A DNA stretch of 64,000 bases, from positions 62,001 through 126,000 of the forward strand of contig CAJKDY010000002.1 in assembly GCA_905198835.1 (NCBI GenBank), written 5' to 3'. Origin of the DNA: an uncultured Eubacteriales bacterium (GTDB lineage: Bacteria > Bacillota > Clostridia > Oscillospirales > Oscillospiraceae). Of this stretch, positions 24,733 through 34,020 are shown one piece after another. The position numbers and the translations under genes are program-made. The notes beneath the pieces are model-generated. The model did no database searches, was not told the DNA's origin, and saw only the letters and a program-made list of their open reading frames with translations. Every line of letters starts with the position of its first letter. The first letter of the stretch is position 1.

Positions 24733-25257
24733 ATGGCGACAAGAAAGATCATCGAGCAGGGGGACGATACTTTGACCAAGGTATGCCGTCCAGTGACCAA
24801 CTTCGACCAGCGGCTCCATGAACTCATCGACGATATGCGCGAGACGCTGGAGCAGGCCAACGGCTACGGCCTGGCGGCGCCCCAGGTGGGCATTCTACGC
24901 CGGGTGTGCCTGGTCATGGGCTCGGACGGTCATCTGATCGAACTGGTAAATCCTGAAATTCTGGAGACCTCCGGCGAGCAAGAGGGCTATGAGGGGTGCT
25001 TGTCCGTGCCAGGGATGTACGGCTGGGTCAAGCGGCCCCGCTGGGCCAAGGTCCGGGCCCAGGACCGCAACGGCAAGACCTTTGAGGTGGAGGACGTGGA
25101 TATGTCGGCCCGCTGTTTCTGCCATGAGATCGACCACCTGGACGGCCACCTTTTCACCGAGCACGTCATCGGCGGACTCTATACCGAGGCGGAGCTGGAT
25201 GCGGCCCAGGTCGAGAGTGAGCGGAAAAAGGGCAAGGCCCGGAAGGGGAAGTCATAA
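24733..25257 (+). CDS. def: Peptide deformylase
   Basis: A 174-residue metalloenzyme removing the formyl group from new proteins. All three motifs are intact: GYGLAAPQVG (44-53), EGCLSVP with metal ligand Cys89, and HEIDHLDG with His131, Glu132 and His135. AAGGGAGG precedes the ATG. Its last base is shared with the start of fmt, the common def-fmt pair. Confidence 0.97.
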   Translation: MATRKIIEQGDDTLTKVCRPVTNFDQRLHELIDDMRETLEQANGYGLAAPQVGILRRVCLVMGSDGHLIELVNPEILETSGEQEGYEGCLSVPGMYGWVKRPRWAKVRAQDRNGKTFEVEDVDMSARCFCHEIDHLDGHLFTEHVIGGLYTEAELDAAQVESERKKGKARKGKS

Positions 25258-26177
25258 TGCGCATCGTCTTTATGGGTACGCCCAGCTTCGCCGTGGCATC
25301 TCTCAAGGCCCTGGTGGAGGCCGGGCATGCGGTGTGCGGCGTCTTTTCCCAGCCGGACAAGCCGGTGGGGCGGCACCAAAACGTCTTTCAGCCTACGCCT
25401 GTAAAGGAATATGCCCTGTCACAGAACATTCCCGTTTTCCAGCCCGTCAAGCTGCGAGACGGCACGGCCCTGGAGCAGCTTCGCGCTTTGGCACCGGAGC
25501 TGATCGTAGTGACCGCCTATGGGCGCATTTTGCCCGACGACATTTTGGCTCTGCCGCCTAAGGGTTGCATCAACGTTCACGCCTCGCTGCTGCCCAAGCT
25601 CCGGGGCGCGGCCCCTATCAACTGGGCCATTTTGAACGGCGAGAGGGAGACCGGCGTCACCATTATGCACATGGCAAGCGCGCTGGATGCGGGGGACATG
25701 ATCTTGCGGGAGACCACGGCCATCGACCCGGAGGAAAACGCCGCCCAGCTCTATGACCGCCTGGCCGAGCTGGGCGGGGCGCTTCTGATCCGGGCTGTGA
25801 CGCAGTTGGAGAACGGCACGGCCACGCGGACGCCTCAGGACCACACAGCGGCTACCTTGGCGCCTATGCTGTCCAAGGAACTGTCCCCTATGGATTGGTC
25901 CAGGTCCGCTTGGGAACTGCACTGTCAAGTGCGCGGCCTTTACCCTTGGCCTGCGGCGGTGACACAGCTGGATGGCGTGCGCTGTAAGATATTGAAGACG
26001 TCCCTGACCCAGGAGACCAGTATAAAACCCGCCGGGACCGTGGTCCAAGCGGACAAGCGAGGGCTGAAGCTGGCCTGTGGGGACGGCAAGGTGCTGGAGA
26101 TCCAGGAGCTTCAGCCCGACGGCAAAAAGGCCATGGCCGCCACCGCCTTCTTGCTGGGCCATCCCATTCGCCTATGA
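25257..26177 (+). CDS. fmt: Methionyl-tRNA formyltransferase
   Basis: A 306-residue enzyme that formylates initiator Met-tRNA using 10-formyl-THF. Diagnostic segments are RIVFMGTPSFAVASLKAL, SQPDKPVGR and the catalytic INVHASLLPKLRGAAPINWAI (Asn, His, and the SLLPxxRG signature). The 10-formyl-THF it uses can be supplied by fhs encoded later in the window. It overlaps rsmB by four bases. Confidence 0.97.
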   Translation: MRIVFMGTPSFAVASLKALVEAGHAVCGVFSQPDKPVGRHQNVFQPTPVKEYALSQNIPVFQPVKLRDGTALEQLRALAPELIVVTAYGRILPDDILALPPKGCINVHASLLPKLRGAAPINWAILNGERETGVTIMHMASALDAGDMILRETTAIDPEENAAQLYDRLAELGGALLIRAVTQLENGTATRTPQDHTAATLAPMLSKELSPMDWSRSAWELHCQVRGLYPWPAAVTQLDGVRCKILKTSLTQETSIKPAGTVVQADKRGLKLACGDGKVLEIQELQPDGKKAMAATAFLLGHPIRL

Positions 26178-27448
26178 ACGCCAGAGAGGTAGCCCTCCGG
26201 GTGATTTACGCCTGCCATAGCCAAGGAGCCTGGGCCGACGGAGCGCTGAAACGGGAGCTTGCCAGGGCCGGGTTGGATAGCCGGGATGCGGCTCTTGCCA
26301 GCCGCTTGGTCTACGGTGTGGAGCAAAACCGCCTCCTTCTGGACTATGACCTGGCCCCCTTTGTGGCCCGTGGTCTGGACAGCCTGGAGCCTCGGGTCCG
26401 GGATATCTTGCGCCTGGGGGCCTATCAGTTGCTGATGCTGGATAAGATCCCCGCCATGGCGGCGGTGAATGAGTCGGTGAACCTGGCCAAGGGGTGCTGC
26501 AAAAATCCCAGGACCGCCGGTTTTGTTAACGCCGTGCTCCGAAATCTGGATCGCAAACGAGACAGCCTGCCGGCACTGCCGGGTAATGGGCTGGAGCGGC
26601 TCAGTGTGCAATATAGCCATCCTCTTTGGCTCGTAAAGGAATTTGCCTTAACAGCCGGCCCGGAGGAACTGGAGGCTCTTTTGGCTGCCGACAACGCCCC
26701 CGCGCCGGTGACAGCCCAGGTGAATACCCTGAAGACTACGCCCCAGGCGCTGATCCAACGTTTGGCGGAAGAGGGGGTATCCGCCGGGGTCCATCCGGCT
26801 TTGGATGGGTGCCTGGTCTTAGAGAATTTGGGCAATCTGGAGAGCTCAAAGGCCTTCCGGGACGGGCTCTTCTACATCCAGGATCCGGCCTGCCGTATGG
26901 CGGTGCTGGCGGCGGAGCCTAAAGCCGGGGACAGGGTGCTGGATCTGTGCGCCGCTCCCGGCGGCAAGTCCTTTGCCGCCGCTGTCGCGATGGAGGACAA
27001 GGGACATATCCTAAGTCGTGACCTTTATGAGCGTAAAGTGAAAGAGCTTTACTCCTCGGCGGCCCGGCTGGGCCTTTCCTGCGTCCAGACCGCTGTGGCC
27101 GACGCCACAGAGCCGGTGGAGGGGCAGTACGACCTGGTCATTGCCGACGTGCCCTGTTCGGGCCTTGGCATCATCCGCAAAAAGCCGGATATCCGCTATA
27201 AAGACCCGGAGGAATTGGATGGCTTGTTACCCATTCAGGCTAAAATTTTGGAAAACGCCGCCGCCGCGGTAATTCCCGGTGGGCGGCTGCTATACGCCAC
27301 CTGTACCCTTCGAAGGGCGGAGAATGAAGACCAGGTGGAACGCTTCCTTGACAAGGCAGAAAACTTTACAGTAAAAACCATGGAGACTCTCTGGCCCCAC
27401 CGCCATGGGACCGATGGATTCTTCTACGCCGTGCTGGAGCGGAGGTGA
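26174..27448 (+). CDS. rsmB: 16S rRNA m5C967 methyltransferase RsmB
   Basis: A 424-residue enzyme with an N-terminal NusB-like RNA-binding domain (residues about 1-135) and a C-terminal SAM methyltransferase domain. SAM-binding DLCAAPGGKSFAAA and the catalytic DVPCSGLGIIRKKPDIRY cysteine motif are present, as is the TCTLRRAENEDQV end. It methylates cytosine 967 of 16S rRNA. It sits between fmt and rlmN as in many Firmicutes. Confidence 0.95.
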   Translation: MNAREVALRVIYACHSQGAWADGALKRELARAGLDSRDAALASRLVYGVEQNRLLLDYDLAPFVARGLDSLEPRVRDILRLGAYQLLMLDKIPAMAAVNESVNLAKGCCKNPRTAGFVNAVLRNLDRKRDSLPALPGNGLERLSVQYSHPLWLVKEFALTAGPEELEALLAADNAPAPVTAQVNTLKTTPQALIQRLAEEGVSAGVHPALDGCLVLENLGNLESSKAFRDGLFYIQDPACRMAVLAAEPKAGDRVLDLCAAPGGKSFAAAVAMEDKGHILSRDLYERKVKELYSSAARLGLSCVQTAVADATEPVEGQYDLVIADVPCSGLGIIRKKPDIRYKDPEELDGLLPIQAKILENAAAAVIPGGRLLYATCTLRRAENEDQVERFLDKAENFTVKTMETLWPHRHGTDGFFYAVLERR

Positions 27449-27455
27449 GCGGAGC

Positions 27456-28493
27456 GTGACCGACATCAAGTCTATGACGCTGGAGGAGATGGGGACCTTT
27501 TTCCGGGATCTGGGCCAGCCCGCCTTTCGGGCCAAGCAGGTCTTTTCCTGGCTCCACCGGGGCGCGACCAGCTTTGAGGAGATGTCCAACCTCCCTAAGG
27601 ACCTACGTGCCAAGCTGGCGGAGACTTGTGTGATCTCCCACCCCACCGTGGAGCGCAAGCAGGTCTCCGCCCAGGACGGCACCATCAAATACCTGTGGCG
27701 GCTACTGGACGGCAACTGCGTGGAGACGGTCTTCATGCGCTATCAGCACGGAAACACCGTGTGCGTGTCCTCCCAGGTGGGGTGCCGCATGGGCTGCGCC
27801 TTCTGTGCGTCCACCCTGGGCGGCAAGGTGCGGGACCTGACCGCTGCGGAGATCCTGGACCAGGTCCTCTTTACCCAGCTGGACGCGGGGGAGAGCGTCA
27901 GCAATATTGTGATGATGGGCATTGGCGAACCGCTGGACAATTTTGACAACGTGCTGCGCTTTTTGGAGCTGGTGAACCATCCCGATGGGCTGAATATCGG
28001 CATGCGCCATATCAGCCTGTCTACCTGCGGCCTTACCGAAAAAATTGACAAACTGGCCGAGTATGGGTTACAATTAACTTTAAGCGTTTCCCTCCACGCA
28101 CCCGACGACGCTACCCGCAGCCGCATCATGCCGGTGAACAAGAGCGTGGGAGTGGATCAGCTCATGGCCGCCTGCAAACGCTATTTTGACGTGACAGGCC
28201 GCCGCATCTCTTTTGAGTACGCCATGATCGATGGGGTCAACGACTCCGACGCTCAGGCCGACCTATTGGCCGACCTGCTGGCGGGGACTGGGAGCCATGT
28301 GAATCTTATCCCCCTCAACCATGTGGCCGAAAGCCCCTTAAAGCCCAGCCGCCGGGTGCGGCAGTTCCAGCAGCGGCTGGAGCGGCGGGGGCTGACCGTT
28401 ACCGTCCGGCGCAAACTGGGCGGCGATATCGACGCATCCTGCGGCCAGCTGCGGCGCAAGGCCGCCGCAGAGGGCCTACGGGAAAGGAAGTGA
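27456..28493 (+). CDS. rlmN: Dual-specificity 23S rRNA/tRNA m2A methyltransferase RlmN
   Basis: A 345-residue radical-SAM enzyme that methylates A2503 of 23S rRNA and A37 of some tRNAs. The cluster motif is CRMGCAFCASTLGG, and GIGEPLDNFDNV and LIPLNHV are typical. GTG 27456 is chosen because GGAGGTGA lies exactly 7 bases upstream; the longer frame lies inside rsmB. It lies 7 bases after rsmB. Confidence 0.96.
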   Translation: MTDIKSMTLEEMGTFFRDLGQPAFRAKQVFSWLHRGATSFEEMSNLPKDLRAKLAETCVISHPTVERKQVSAQDGTIKYLWRLLDGNCVETVFMRYQHGNTVCVSSQVGCRMGCAFCASTLGGKVRDLTAAEILDQVLFTQLDAGESVSNIVMMGIGEPLDNFDNVLRFLELVNHPDGLNIGMRHISLSTCGLTEKIDKLAEYGLQLTLSVSLHAPDDATRSRIMPVNKSVGVDQLMAACKRYFDVTGRRISFEYAMIDGVNDSDAQADLLADLLAGTGSHVNLIPLNHVAESPLKPSRRVRQFQQRLERRGLTVTVRRKLGGDIDASCGQLRRKAAAEGLRERK

Positions 28494-28501
28494 CTTGCCC
28501 G

Positions 28502-29227
28502 ATGAATCTATGGGGTGTCAGTGACGTGGGCGCGGTCCGAACGCAAAACCAGGACGCCTACTTTGTCACAGAGCCCGGAGCCCAGACGCCCTTTGCCGTG
28601 GTGTGCGACGGCATGGGCGGAGCCAAGGCGGGCAACGTAGCCAGCACCGTGGCGGTGGAGAGCTTTGTTGCCACCCTGACCGAAGGCTTGGCCATGACCG
28701 GCGCTACGGTGGAGCAGCTCCTGCTCCAGGCGGTGGACCGGGCCAACGAGCTGGTGCGCTACCGCTCGGAGGTGGACAAGGACTGCCAGGGCATGGGCAC
28801 TACGCTGGTGGCCGCTTTGGTGGACGGTCCCCTGGTGCGCCTTGTCAATGTAGGCGACAGCCGAGGCTATCACATCGGCCCCGAAGGCATTGTCCAGGTG
28901 ACAAGAGACCATTCGGTGGTGGAGGATCTGGTCGAGCGTGGGGAGATCACCCACGAAGAGGCCCGGTCCCATCCGAAGAAGAACCTCATTACCCGGGCAC
29001 TGGGCGCGGAGGAGCAGGTCCAGGCTGACCTCTACACGCTGGAGCGGCGGGAAGGGGAGCTGATCTTGCTCTGCTCCGACGGCCTTTCCAATGTGGTCAC
29101 CGACCAGGAGATGCTCTTTGAGCTGGTCCACGGCGGCCCGGCCCAGGACGGCTGCCGGCGGCTTTTGGCTCTGGCCCTCAGCCGGGGCGCACCGGACAAC
29201 GTCACCGCTGTCCTCATTCAACTGTAA
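28502..29227 (+). CDS. prpC: PP2C-type protein phosphatase (Stp/PrpC)
   Basis: A 241-residue metal-dependent serine/threonine phosphatase. Motifs are SDVGAVRTQNQDAYFV, CDGMGGAKAGN, GTTLVAAL, NVGDSRGYHIG, CSDGLSNVVTD and APDNVTAVLI, with the metal-binding aspartates present. It reverses phosphorylation by the PASTA kinase encoded next. ATG 28502 is favoured; a GTG at 28490 overlapping the rlmN stop is an alternative giving four more residues. Confidence 0.95.
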   Translation: MNLWGVSDVGAVRTQNQDAYFVTEPGAQTPFAVVCDGMGGAKAGNVASTVAVESFVATLTEGLAMTGATVEQLLLQAVDRANELVRYRSEVDKDCQGMGTTLVAALVDGPLVRLVNVGDSRGYHIGPEGIVQVTRDHSVVEDLVERGEITHEEARSHPKKNLITRALGAEEQVQADLYTLERREGELILLCSDGLSNVVTDQEMLFELVHGGPAQDGCRRLLALALSRGAPDNVTAVLIQL

Positions 29228-29241
29228 GGAGGGATGGACCC

Positions 29242-31305
29242 ATGGATCAGTACATAGGGAAATTCCTGGATAACCGATATGAGCTTTTGGAGGTCATCGG
29301 CACCGGCGGTATGGCCGTTGTGTATAAGGCCCGCTGCCACCGGCTCAACCGCCTGGTGGCGGTGAAGATCCTCAAAAGCGACCTGGCCCAGGACGCGGAG
29401 TTCCGCCGCCGCTTCCACGACGAGTCCCAGGCTGTCGCCATGCTCTCCCACCCCAACATCGTGGCGGTGTACGATGTATCCCACTCTGATGACCTAGACT
29501 ATATCGTCATGGAGCTCATCGACGGCATTACCCTCAAGCAGTATATGCAGAAAAAAGGCACGCCCCTGAACTGGCGGGAGGCGCTGCACTTCATCACCCA
29601 GATCGTCCGGGCCCTCAGCCACGCCCACAGCCGGGGCATCATCCACCGGGACATCAAGCCCCACAACATCATGGTCCTGCGGGACGGCAGCGTGAAGGTC
29701 TCCGACTTCGGCATCGCTCGCATCACCTCCGCCCATCAGTCCACCCTGACCCAGGAGGCCCTTGGCTCGGTGCATTATATTTCTCCCGAGCAGGCCCGGG
29801 GCAGCCATATTGACGCTAGAAGCGACATATACTCTGCCGGTGTGGTGCTCTACGAGATGATCACCGGCCGTCTGCCCTTTGAAGGGGACAGCCCCGTGGC
29901 CGTGGCCATCCAGCACATCAACTCCATTCCCCTCAGTCCCCGGGAGCTGAACCCCGACATCCCCGAGGCTCTGGAGGAGATCACCATGAAGGCCATGGCG
30001 CCCAACGCCGACGAGCGCTATCTCAACGCCGACGCCATGCTGACCGATCTGGAGGAGTTCCGTAAGAATCCCAACATCAATTTTGACTACAATGTAGACG
30101 ACCTGACGCCCTGTGACGAGCCTACCCGGCCTGTTCCAACAGGCAGCGTGATCCGGGAGACGGAGGAGCGAGAGCCCCGCCGGCCTGTCCGCAGGAGAGA
30201 GGAGGGGGACGCTCTGGACCAGGAATACGACGACCAGCGAGGCCCGATCTGGCCCATTTTGCTGGCAGTAGGCGCCATTCTGGCCTTTATCGTCATCATT
30301 GTGGCGGTGATCTTGGGCAGTATCGCCGGCGGCGGCAGCGGCTCGGGGAACCGGATCGAGATCCCCGACTTCCAGGGCAAGACCCTATCCGAGCTTCGGA
30401 CCAACCGGGAGTATATGGACAAGTTTGAGATCATCGAGGGCGAGCTGGTGGCCAGCGAGACCTATGATGCCGGGGAAGTGGTGAGCCAGGATCCGGCGGC
30501 CTACACCATGGAGGAGCTGAAGGAGGGCGAAAAGGTGCAGGTCACCGTCACCATCAGCACCGGTAACACCGAGACCATGACCATTCCCAAGGTGGAGAAC
30601 ATGGAGTACCGCCTGGCCATGGAGCTGCTCCGGGACCGCATGGGCCTGACCGTCAACATCCAGCGGGAAAACCACGACAAGATCACCACCGGCTACGCCA
30701 TTCGTACCGACCTTCCTGAGGGCACGCCGGTGAAAAAGGGCGACCTGGTGAACCTGATCGTCTCCAGCGGTCCGGAGATGAAGCCGGTGAAGGTGATCGA
30801 CTTTACAGGCCAGAAGTTGGACCGGGTCAAGACCCAGTTGACCGAGATGGAGCTGGCCCTGGGTGAGGTCACTGATGACCCCATCGGCGACAAGGAGCCC
30901 GGTACCGTGACCTGGCAGAGCATCCCCGTGGGCACCACGGTGATGGCGGGCACGGTGGTGGACCTGCGGGTGGCGTCGGCCCCGGTGGAACCCAGCGCCA
31001 GCGTGGAGCCCAGCCCCTCCGCGCCCGCCAGTGAACCGCCGGCCAGTGAAGCGCCTGTAACGCCGCCTCCGGCTAGTCAGGCCCCACTGAACAGCAAGGC
31101 CATTTTCGTCCATCTGCCCGCCTCCGCCGAGGGCAAGACCTCGGTGCAGGTGCGCATCGATGTGGACAGCCACACCGTCTACACCCAGACTGCGGAGACC
31201 GCTCTCTTCCCCATCTCGCCGCTGGTGTCCGGACGGGGCACCCAGCAGGTGAGCGTCTATGTAGACGGAGAGCTGGTGGATCAGTATATGGAGACCTTTA
31301 GCTGA
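29242..31305 (+). CDS. prkC: PASTA-domain serine/threonine kinase (PrkC/Stk)
   Basis: A 687-residue membrane kinase. Cytoplasmic kinase domain at about residues 10-270: GTGGMAVVYKA, catalytic Lys in LVAVKIL, HRDIKPHN and DFGIARIT are intact. A basic/acidic linker and one membrane span at about 336-360 (WPILLAVGAILAFIVIIVAVIL) follow, then three PASTA repeats at roughly 372-438, 439-507 and 508-575, a Pro/Ser/Ala-rich stretch and a further C-terminal domain. PASTA domains bind muropeptides; the kinase governs growth and germination in relatives. It is paired with prpC, 14 bases upstream. Confidence 0.96.
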   Translation: MDQYIGKFLDNRYELLEVIGTGGMAVVYKARCHRLNRLVAVKILKSDLAQDAEFRRRFHDESQAVAMLSHPNIVAVYDVSHSDDLDYIVMELIDGITLKQYMQKKGTPLNWREALHFITQIVRALSHAHSRGIIHRDIKPHNIMVLRDGSVKVSDFGIARITSAHQSTLTQEALGSVHYISPEQARGSHIDARSDIYSAGVVLYEMITGRLPFEGDSPVAVAIQHINSIPLSPRELNPDIPEALEEITMKAMAPNADERYLNADAMLTDLEEFRKNPNINFDYNVDDLTPCDEPTRPVPTGSVIRETEEREPRRPVRRREEGDALDQEYDDQRGPIWPILLAVGAILAFIVIIVAVILGSIAGGGSGSGNRIEIPDFQGKTLSELRTNREYMDKFEIIEGELVASETYDAGEVVSQDPAAYTMEELKEGEKVQVTVTISTGNTETMTIPKVENMEYRLAMELLRDRMGLTVNIQRENHDKITTGYAIRTDLPEGTPVKKGDLVNLIVSSGPEMKPVKVIDFTGQKLDRVKTQLTEMELALGEVTDDPIGDKEPGTVTWQSIPVGTTVMAGTVVDLRVASAPVEPSASVEPSPSAPASEPPASEAPVTPPPASQAPLNSKAIFVHLPASAEGKTSVQVRIDVDSHTVYTQTAETALFPISPLVSGRGTQQVSVYVDGELVDQYMETFS

Positions 31306-32183
31306 TGGCGCAGGGCGTCATCATGAAGGCTCTGTCCGGGTTTTACTATGTGGATCTGGAGGGGCGGACCCTGACCTGCCGTGGCAGAGGCAAGCTCCGC
31401 TATGAGAAGGTCAAGCCCTTGGTGGGCGATCGGGTAGAGGTGACGGTGCTGGAGGACGGCACCGGCGCTGTGGACGCAGTGCTGTCCCGAAAAAACCAGT
31501 TTAACCGACCTGCGGTGGCCAACGTGGACCAGATGGTCATCCTTTGCGCCAACGTGAACCCCGTCACCGATCCATTCCTCATCGACCGTCTCACCGCCAT
31601 GGCCGAGGGCAAGGGCTGCGAGGTGGTCATCTGCCTTAACAAGTGCGACCTGGACGAGGCCACCGACCTGCGGTGTATCTACGAGGCCGCGGGCTTTCCT
31701 GTGGTAGCTCTCAGCGCGGTCACTGGCGAGGGCGTGGCCGAGCTGAAGATCTTGCTCTCGGGCAAGGTATCTGTCCTGACTGGCAACTCCGGCGTGGGAA
31801 AATCCAGCCTTTTGAATATGCTGGAGCCCACCTTTGCCTTGGAGACCGGGGAGGTCAGCGAGAAGCTGGGCCGGGGCCGCCACACCACTCGCCATGTGGA
31901 ACTTTTCCGTGTAGGCGACGGCTTATGCGCGGATACCCCTGGGTTCTCCTCGCTGGACGCGGAGAGCCTGGAGCTGCCGGACCGGGAGGGCCTGGCCCAG
32001 AGCTTTCGGGAATTCCGGCCCTACATGGACCGCTGCCGCTTTGTGGGCTGCTCCCACCGCAAGGAGGCGGGCTGCGCCGTACTGGAGGCGGTGGAGGCCG
32101 GGACCATCCCCGTCAGCCGCCACAAGAGCTACTGCCGGCTCTACGAGGAGGCCGCCAGCGTCAAGCCCTGGGAGCACAAGTAA
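31305..32183 (+). CDS. rsgA: Ribosome small-subunit GTPase RsgA
   Basis: A 292-residue circularly permuted GTPase acting in 30S maturation. An N-terminal OB fold is followed by G4 NKCD, then G1 GNSGVGKSSLLN, G2 and G3 DTPGFSS, and a zinc domain with CRFVGCSHRKEAGC. The order G4 before G1 is the diagnostic permutation. The start codon overlaps the prkC stop. The prpC-prkC-rsgA-spoVM order parallels Bacillus subtilis. Confidence 0.96.
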   Translation: MAQGVIMKALSGFYYVDLEGRTLTCRGRGKLRYEKVKPLVGDRVEVTVLEDGTGAVDAVLSRKNQFNRPAVANVDQMVILCANVNPVTDPFLIDRLTAMAEGKGCEVVICLNKCDLDEATDLRCIYEAAGFPVVALSAVTGEGVAELKILLSGKVSVLTGNSGVGKSSLLNMLEPTFALETGEVSEKLGRGRHTTRHVELFRVGDGLCADTPGFSSLDAESLELPDREGLAQSFREFRPYMDRCRFVGCSHRKEAGCAVLEAVEAGTIPVSRHKSYCRLYEEAASVKPWEHK

Positions 32184-32244
32184 ATAACCCATTCGCTTCC
32201 TTTTGCGTATACTGGAGCAGTATATGGAAAAGGAGGCGTTTTTT

Positions 32245-32316
32245 ATGAAGATCGTTGTGGTCCAGGCACCAAAGGCACTCAGGGGTATTCTGGCTGCCAT
32301 TTTCAAGGTACGGTGA
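32245..32316 (+). CDS. spoVM: Stage V sporulation protein M, 23 residues
   Basis: A 23-codon gene: MKIVVVQAPKALRGILAAIF followed by KVR and TGA. It matches SpoVM of Bacillus subtilis in length and in the Pro9-Lys10-x-Leu12-x-Gly14-Ile15 core. The amphipathic helix recognises convex forespore membrane and anchors the SpoIVA coat base. AAAAGGAGG lies 8 bases upstream of the ATG. It stands shortly after rsgA, close to its position in Bacillus. Automated tools commonly miss it because of its size. Confidence 0.9.
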   Translation: MKIVVVQAPKALRGILAAIFKVR

Positions 32317-32399
32317 CATAGAAAAAGGCCAAGCGTCATATAGTTTCTCCGGCAAGGAAAACAGCGACCCCCATGGGGCGCGGACAAGGAGAGGACGAT

Positions 32400-33917
32400 A
32401 TGGACTTGGAACTGGATCGAAACCCCATGGAGGGCTATGCCTGCGCGCTGGATACCATTCTCTATCAAGAGGAGACCCAGGAGAGCATCGTGCCCGACGC
32501 CTGCCCGGACATCAGCGCCATCTTGTGCACCCAGACCCGGTGTCAGCTGACCCGGAAGGAGTGCGGCGAGGGACGGCTGGAGATTGGCGGTACGGTGCAG
32601 GTGACGGTGCTGTACCGCCCGGAGGAGGGGACCGGGCCCTGCCGCATGGAGCTAGCTGTGCCCTATCGGGCCGTAGCCCAGGGAGCGGTGGAGCTGGGGT
32701 GTCCGGCAGTGGTGACGCCCCGGGTAACGGCGGCGGAGACTCGGGCCCTAAACCCCAGAAAGGTGCTGTGCCGCTTGGAACTGGCTATCTCCTGTCAGGT
32801 GTGGAGGCCCCAGGACGAGCAGCTGTGCCAGCCCTGCCAGGACAGCGAATTCACCCTCCAGCAGCGAACGGAGGAGCTGGAGCTCTATCCGGTAATGGCG
32901 GTGTGCGAAAAGGGCTTTGCCTTTACAGACGAGATCGAGCTTCCCGCAGGCCAACCCCAGGCCGAGAGCCTTCTGGGCCACCGTTTGGAGCTGAAGTGCG
33001 GCGAGGCCAAGGTCATCGGCAGCAAGCTCATCTTCAAAGGCGAGGCCCAGGTATGTTGCCGGTATCTCACGGCGGACAACGCCCTGGCCCTGGGCCGGTG
33101 GAGCCTTCCCTTCTCCCAGATCATGGAGGTCGAGGGCGTGGAGGAAGAGGGCGCGTGCGCGGTAGAGGTGGTGGAGCGGGACAGCTCTTTGGTGTTGACT
33201 CCCGGCGGAGACGGACGGAACCTGTCGCTCCACATGGAGCTTTTGGCCCAGGCCACCATCCGCCAGAGCCGCACGGCTCAGCTCTTCTCCGACGCATACT
33301 CCATTACCCACGACCTGAGCGTGGAGCGCCGAGAGGTCAGCTTTGCCCAGCTCTGGGAGGAGAAGACGCTGAACCAGAGCTTCCGTGAGACGGTGGAACT
33401 CTCTGAGGGCGTTCGGGAGATCAAGGACTGCGTTCTGACTCTGGGCCCGTGCCAGACGGCGCGGGAGGAGCAGGAGGCGGTGATGACCGTCCGAGGCCTG
33501 GCGGAGGCCCTTTATGTGGACGAAGCCGGCGAGCTGCAGGCGTTGAGCCGAAGCGTGGCCTTTTCCTGCCGGACGGCGCTTCCGTCCAAGGGTGAGTGCC
33601 GCTGCCGCTGCGATCTGGACGGTGAGGTCCAGGCCGTGGTCACTGCCGGGGGACTGGAGCTTCGCTGCCCGGTGGCCTTTTCCTACCTTATCACCGTTCA
33701 GCAGCCCCGCCAGGTGGTCACCGCGCTGTCCTGCGAGGAGCGTTCCCAGGGGGAGGAACGACCGTCGGTGCTGCTGCGGCTGGCCCAGCCGGGGGAGGGG
33801 CTCTGGGACATCGCCAAGTCCTGCGCCGCTACCCAAGAGAGCATTTTGCAGGCCAACGACCTGGACGCCGCCGAGGACCTGACCGGGCGGATGCTCCTGA
33901 TCCCCAGAGGCCGATAA
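32400..33917 (+). CDS. SPOCS (DUF3794) domain protein with C-terminal LysM
   Basis: A 505-residue protein with several DUF3794/SPOCS repeats (VPDACPDISAILCTQTRCQLT near residue 31, EIELPAGQPQAESLLGHRLELKCGEAKVIGSKLIFKGEAQV near 175). A LysM motif is at the end (QPGEGLWDIAKSCAATQESILQANDL, about 460-490). Such proteins are found in spore coats or cortex-associated layers of Clostridia; LysM would bind peptidoglycan. ATG 32400 has AAGGAGAGG upstream. Its position behind spoVM supports a sporulation role. No signal peptide is visible. Confidence 0.85.
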   Translation: MDLELDRNPMEGYACALDTILYQEETQESIVPDACPDISAILCTQTRCQLTRKECGEGRLEIGGTVQVTVLYRPEEGTGPCRMELAVPYRAVAQGAVELGCPAVVTPRVTAAETRALNPRKVLCRLELAISCQVWRPQDEQLCQPCQDSEFTLQQRTEELELYPVMAVCEKGFAFTDEIELPAGQPQAESLLGHRLELKCGEAKVIGSKLIFKGEAQVCCRYLTADNALALGRWSLPFSQIMEVEGVEEEGACAVEVVERDSSLVLTPGGDGRNLSLHMELLAQATIRQSRTAQLFSDAYSITHDLSVERREVSFAQLWEEKTLNQSFRETVELSEGVREIKDCVLTLGPCQTAREEQEAVMTVRGLAEALYVDEAGELQALSRSVAFSCRTALPSKGECRCRCDLDGEVQAVVTAGGLELRCPVAFSYLITVQQPRQVVTALSCEERSQGEERPSVLLRLAQPGEGLWDIAKSCAATQESILQANDLDAAEDLTGRMLLIPRGR

Positions 33918-33925
33918 GTTCAGAG

Positions 33926-33953
33926 AGCCGACCCGGAGACGGGTCGGCTTTTT
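33926..33953 (+). terminator. Terminator after the SPOCS/LysM gene
   Basis: AGCCGACCCG/CGGGTCGGCT perfect stem, GAGA loop, then five T. Confidence 0.93.
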
Positions 33954-33954
33954 C

Positions 33955-33983
33955 TTGACTTTCCAGCCGGTTCAGCGTAAACT
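33955..33983 (+). promoter_or_regulatory. Sigma-A promoter for the phosphorylase-patatin pair
   Basis: TTGACT at 33955-33960, 17-base spacer, TAAACT at 33978-33983. The -35 begins directly behind the T-run of the preceding terminator. Confidence 0.7.
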
Positions 33984-34020
33984 TAAAAATAGAAATGAAA
34001 TGGGAATGGAGGGACGCGTT

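Noticed and set aside
32200..32215. Sigma-A or sigma-E promoter for spoVM at the TATACT of 32208-32213
   Set aside because: No acceptable -35 of either type lies at proper distance; the gene may be read from upstream or by an element I cannot define.
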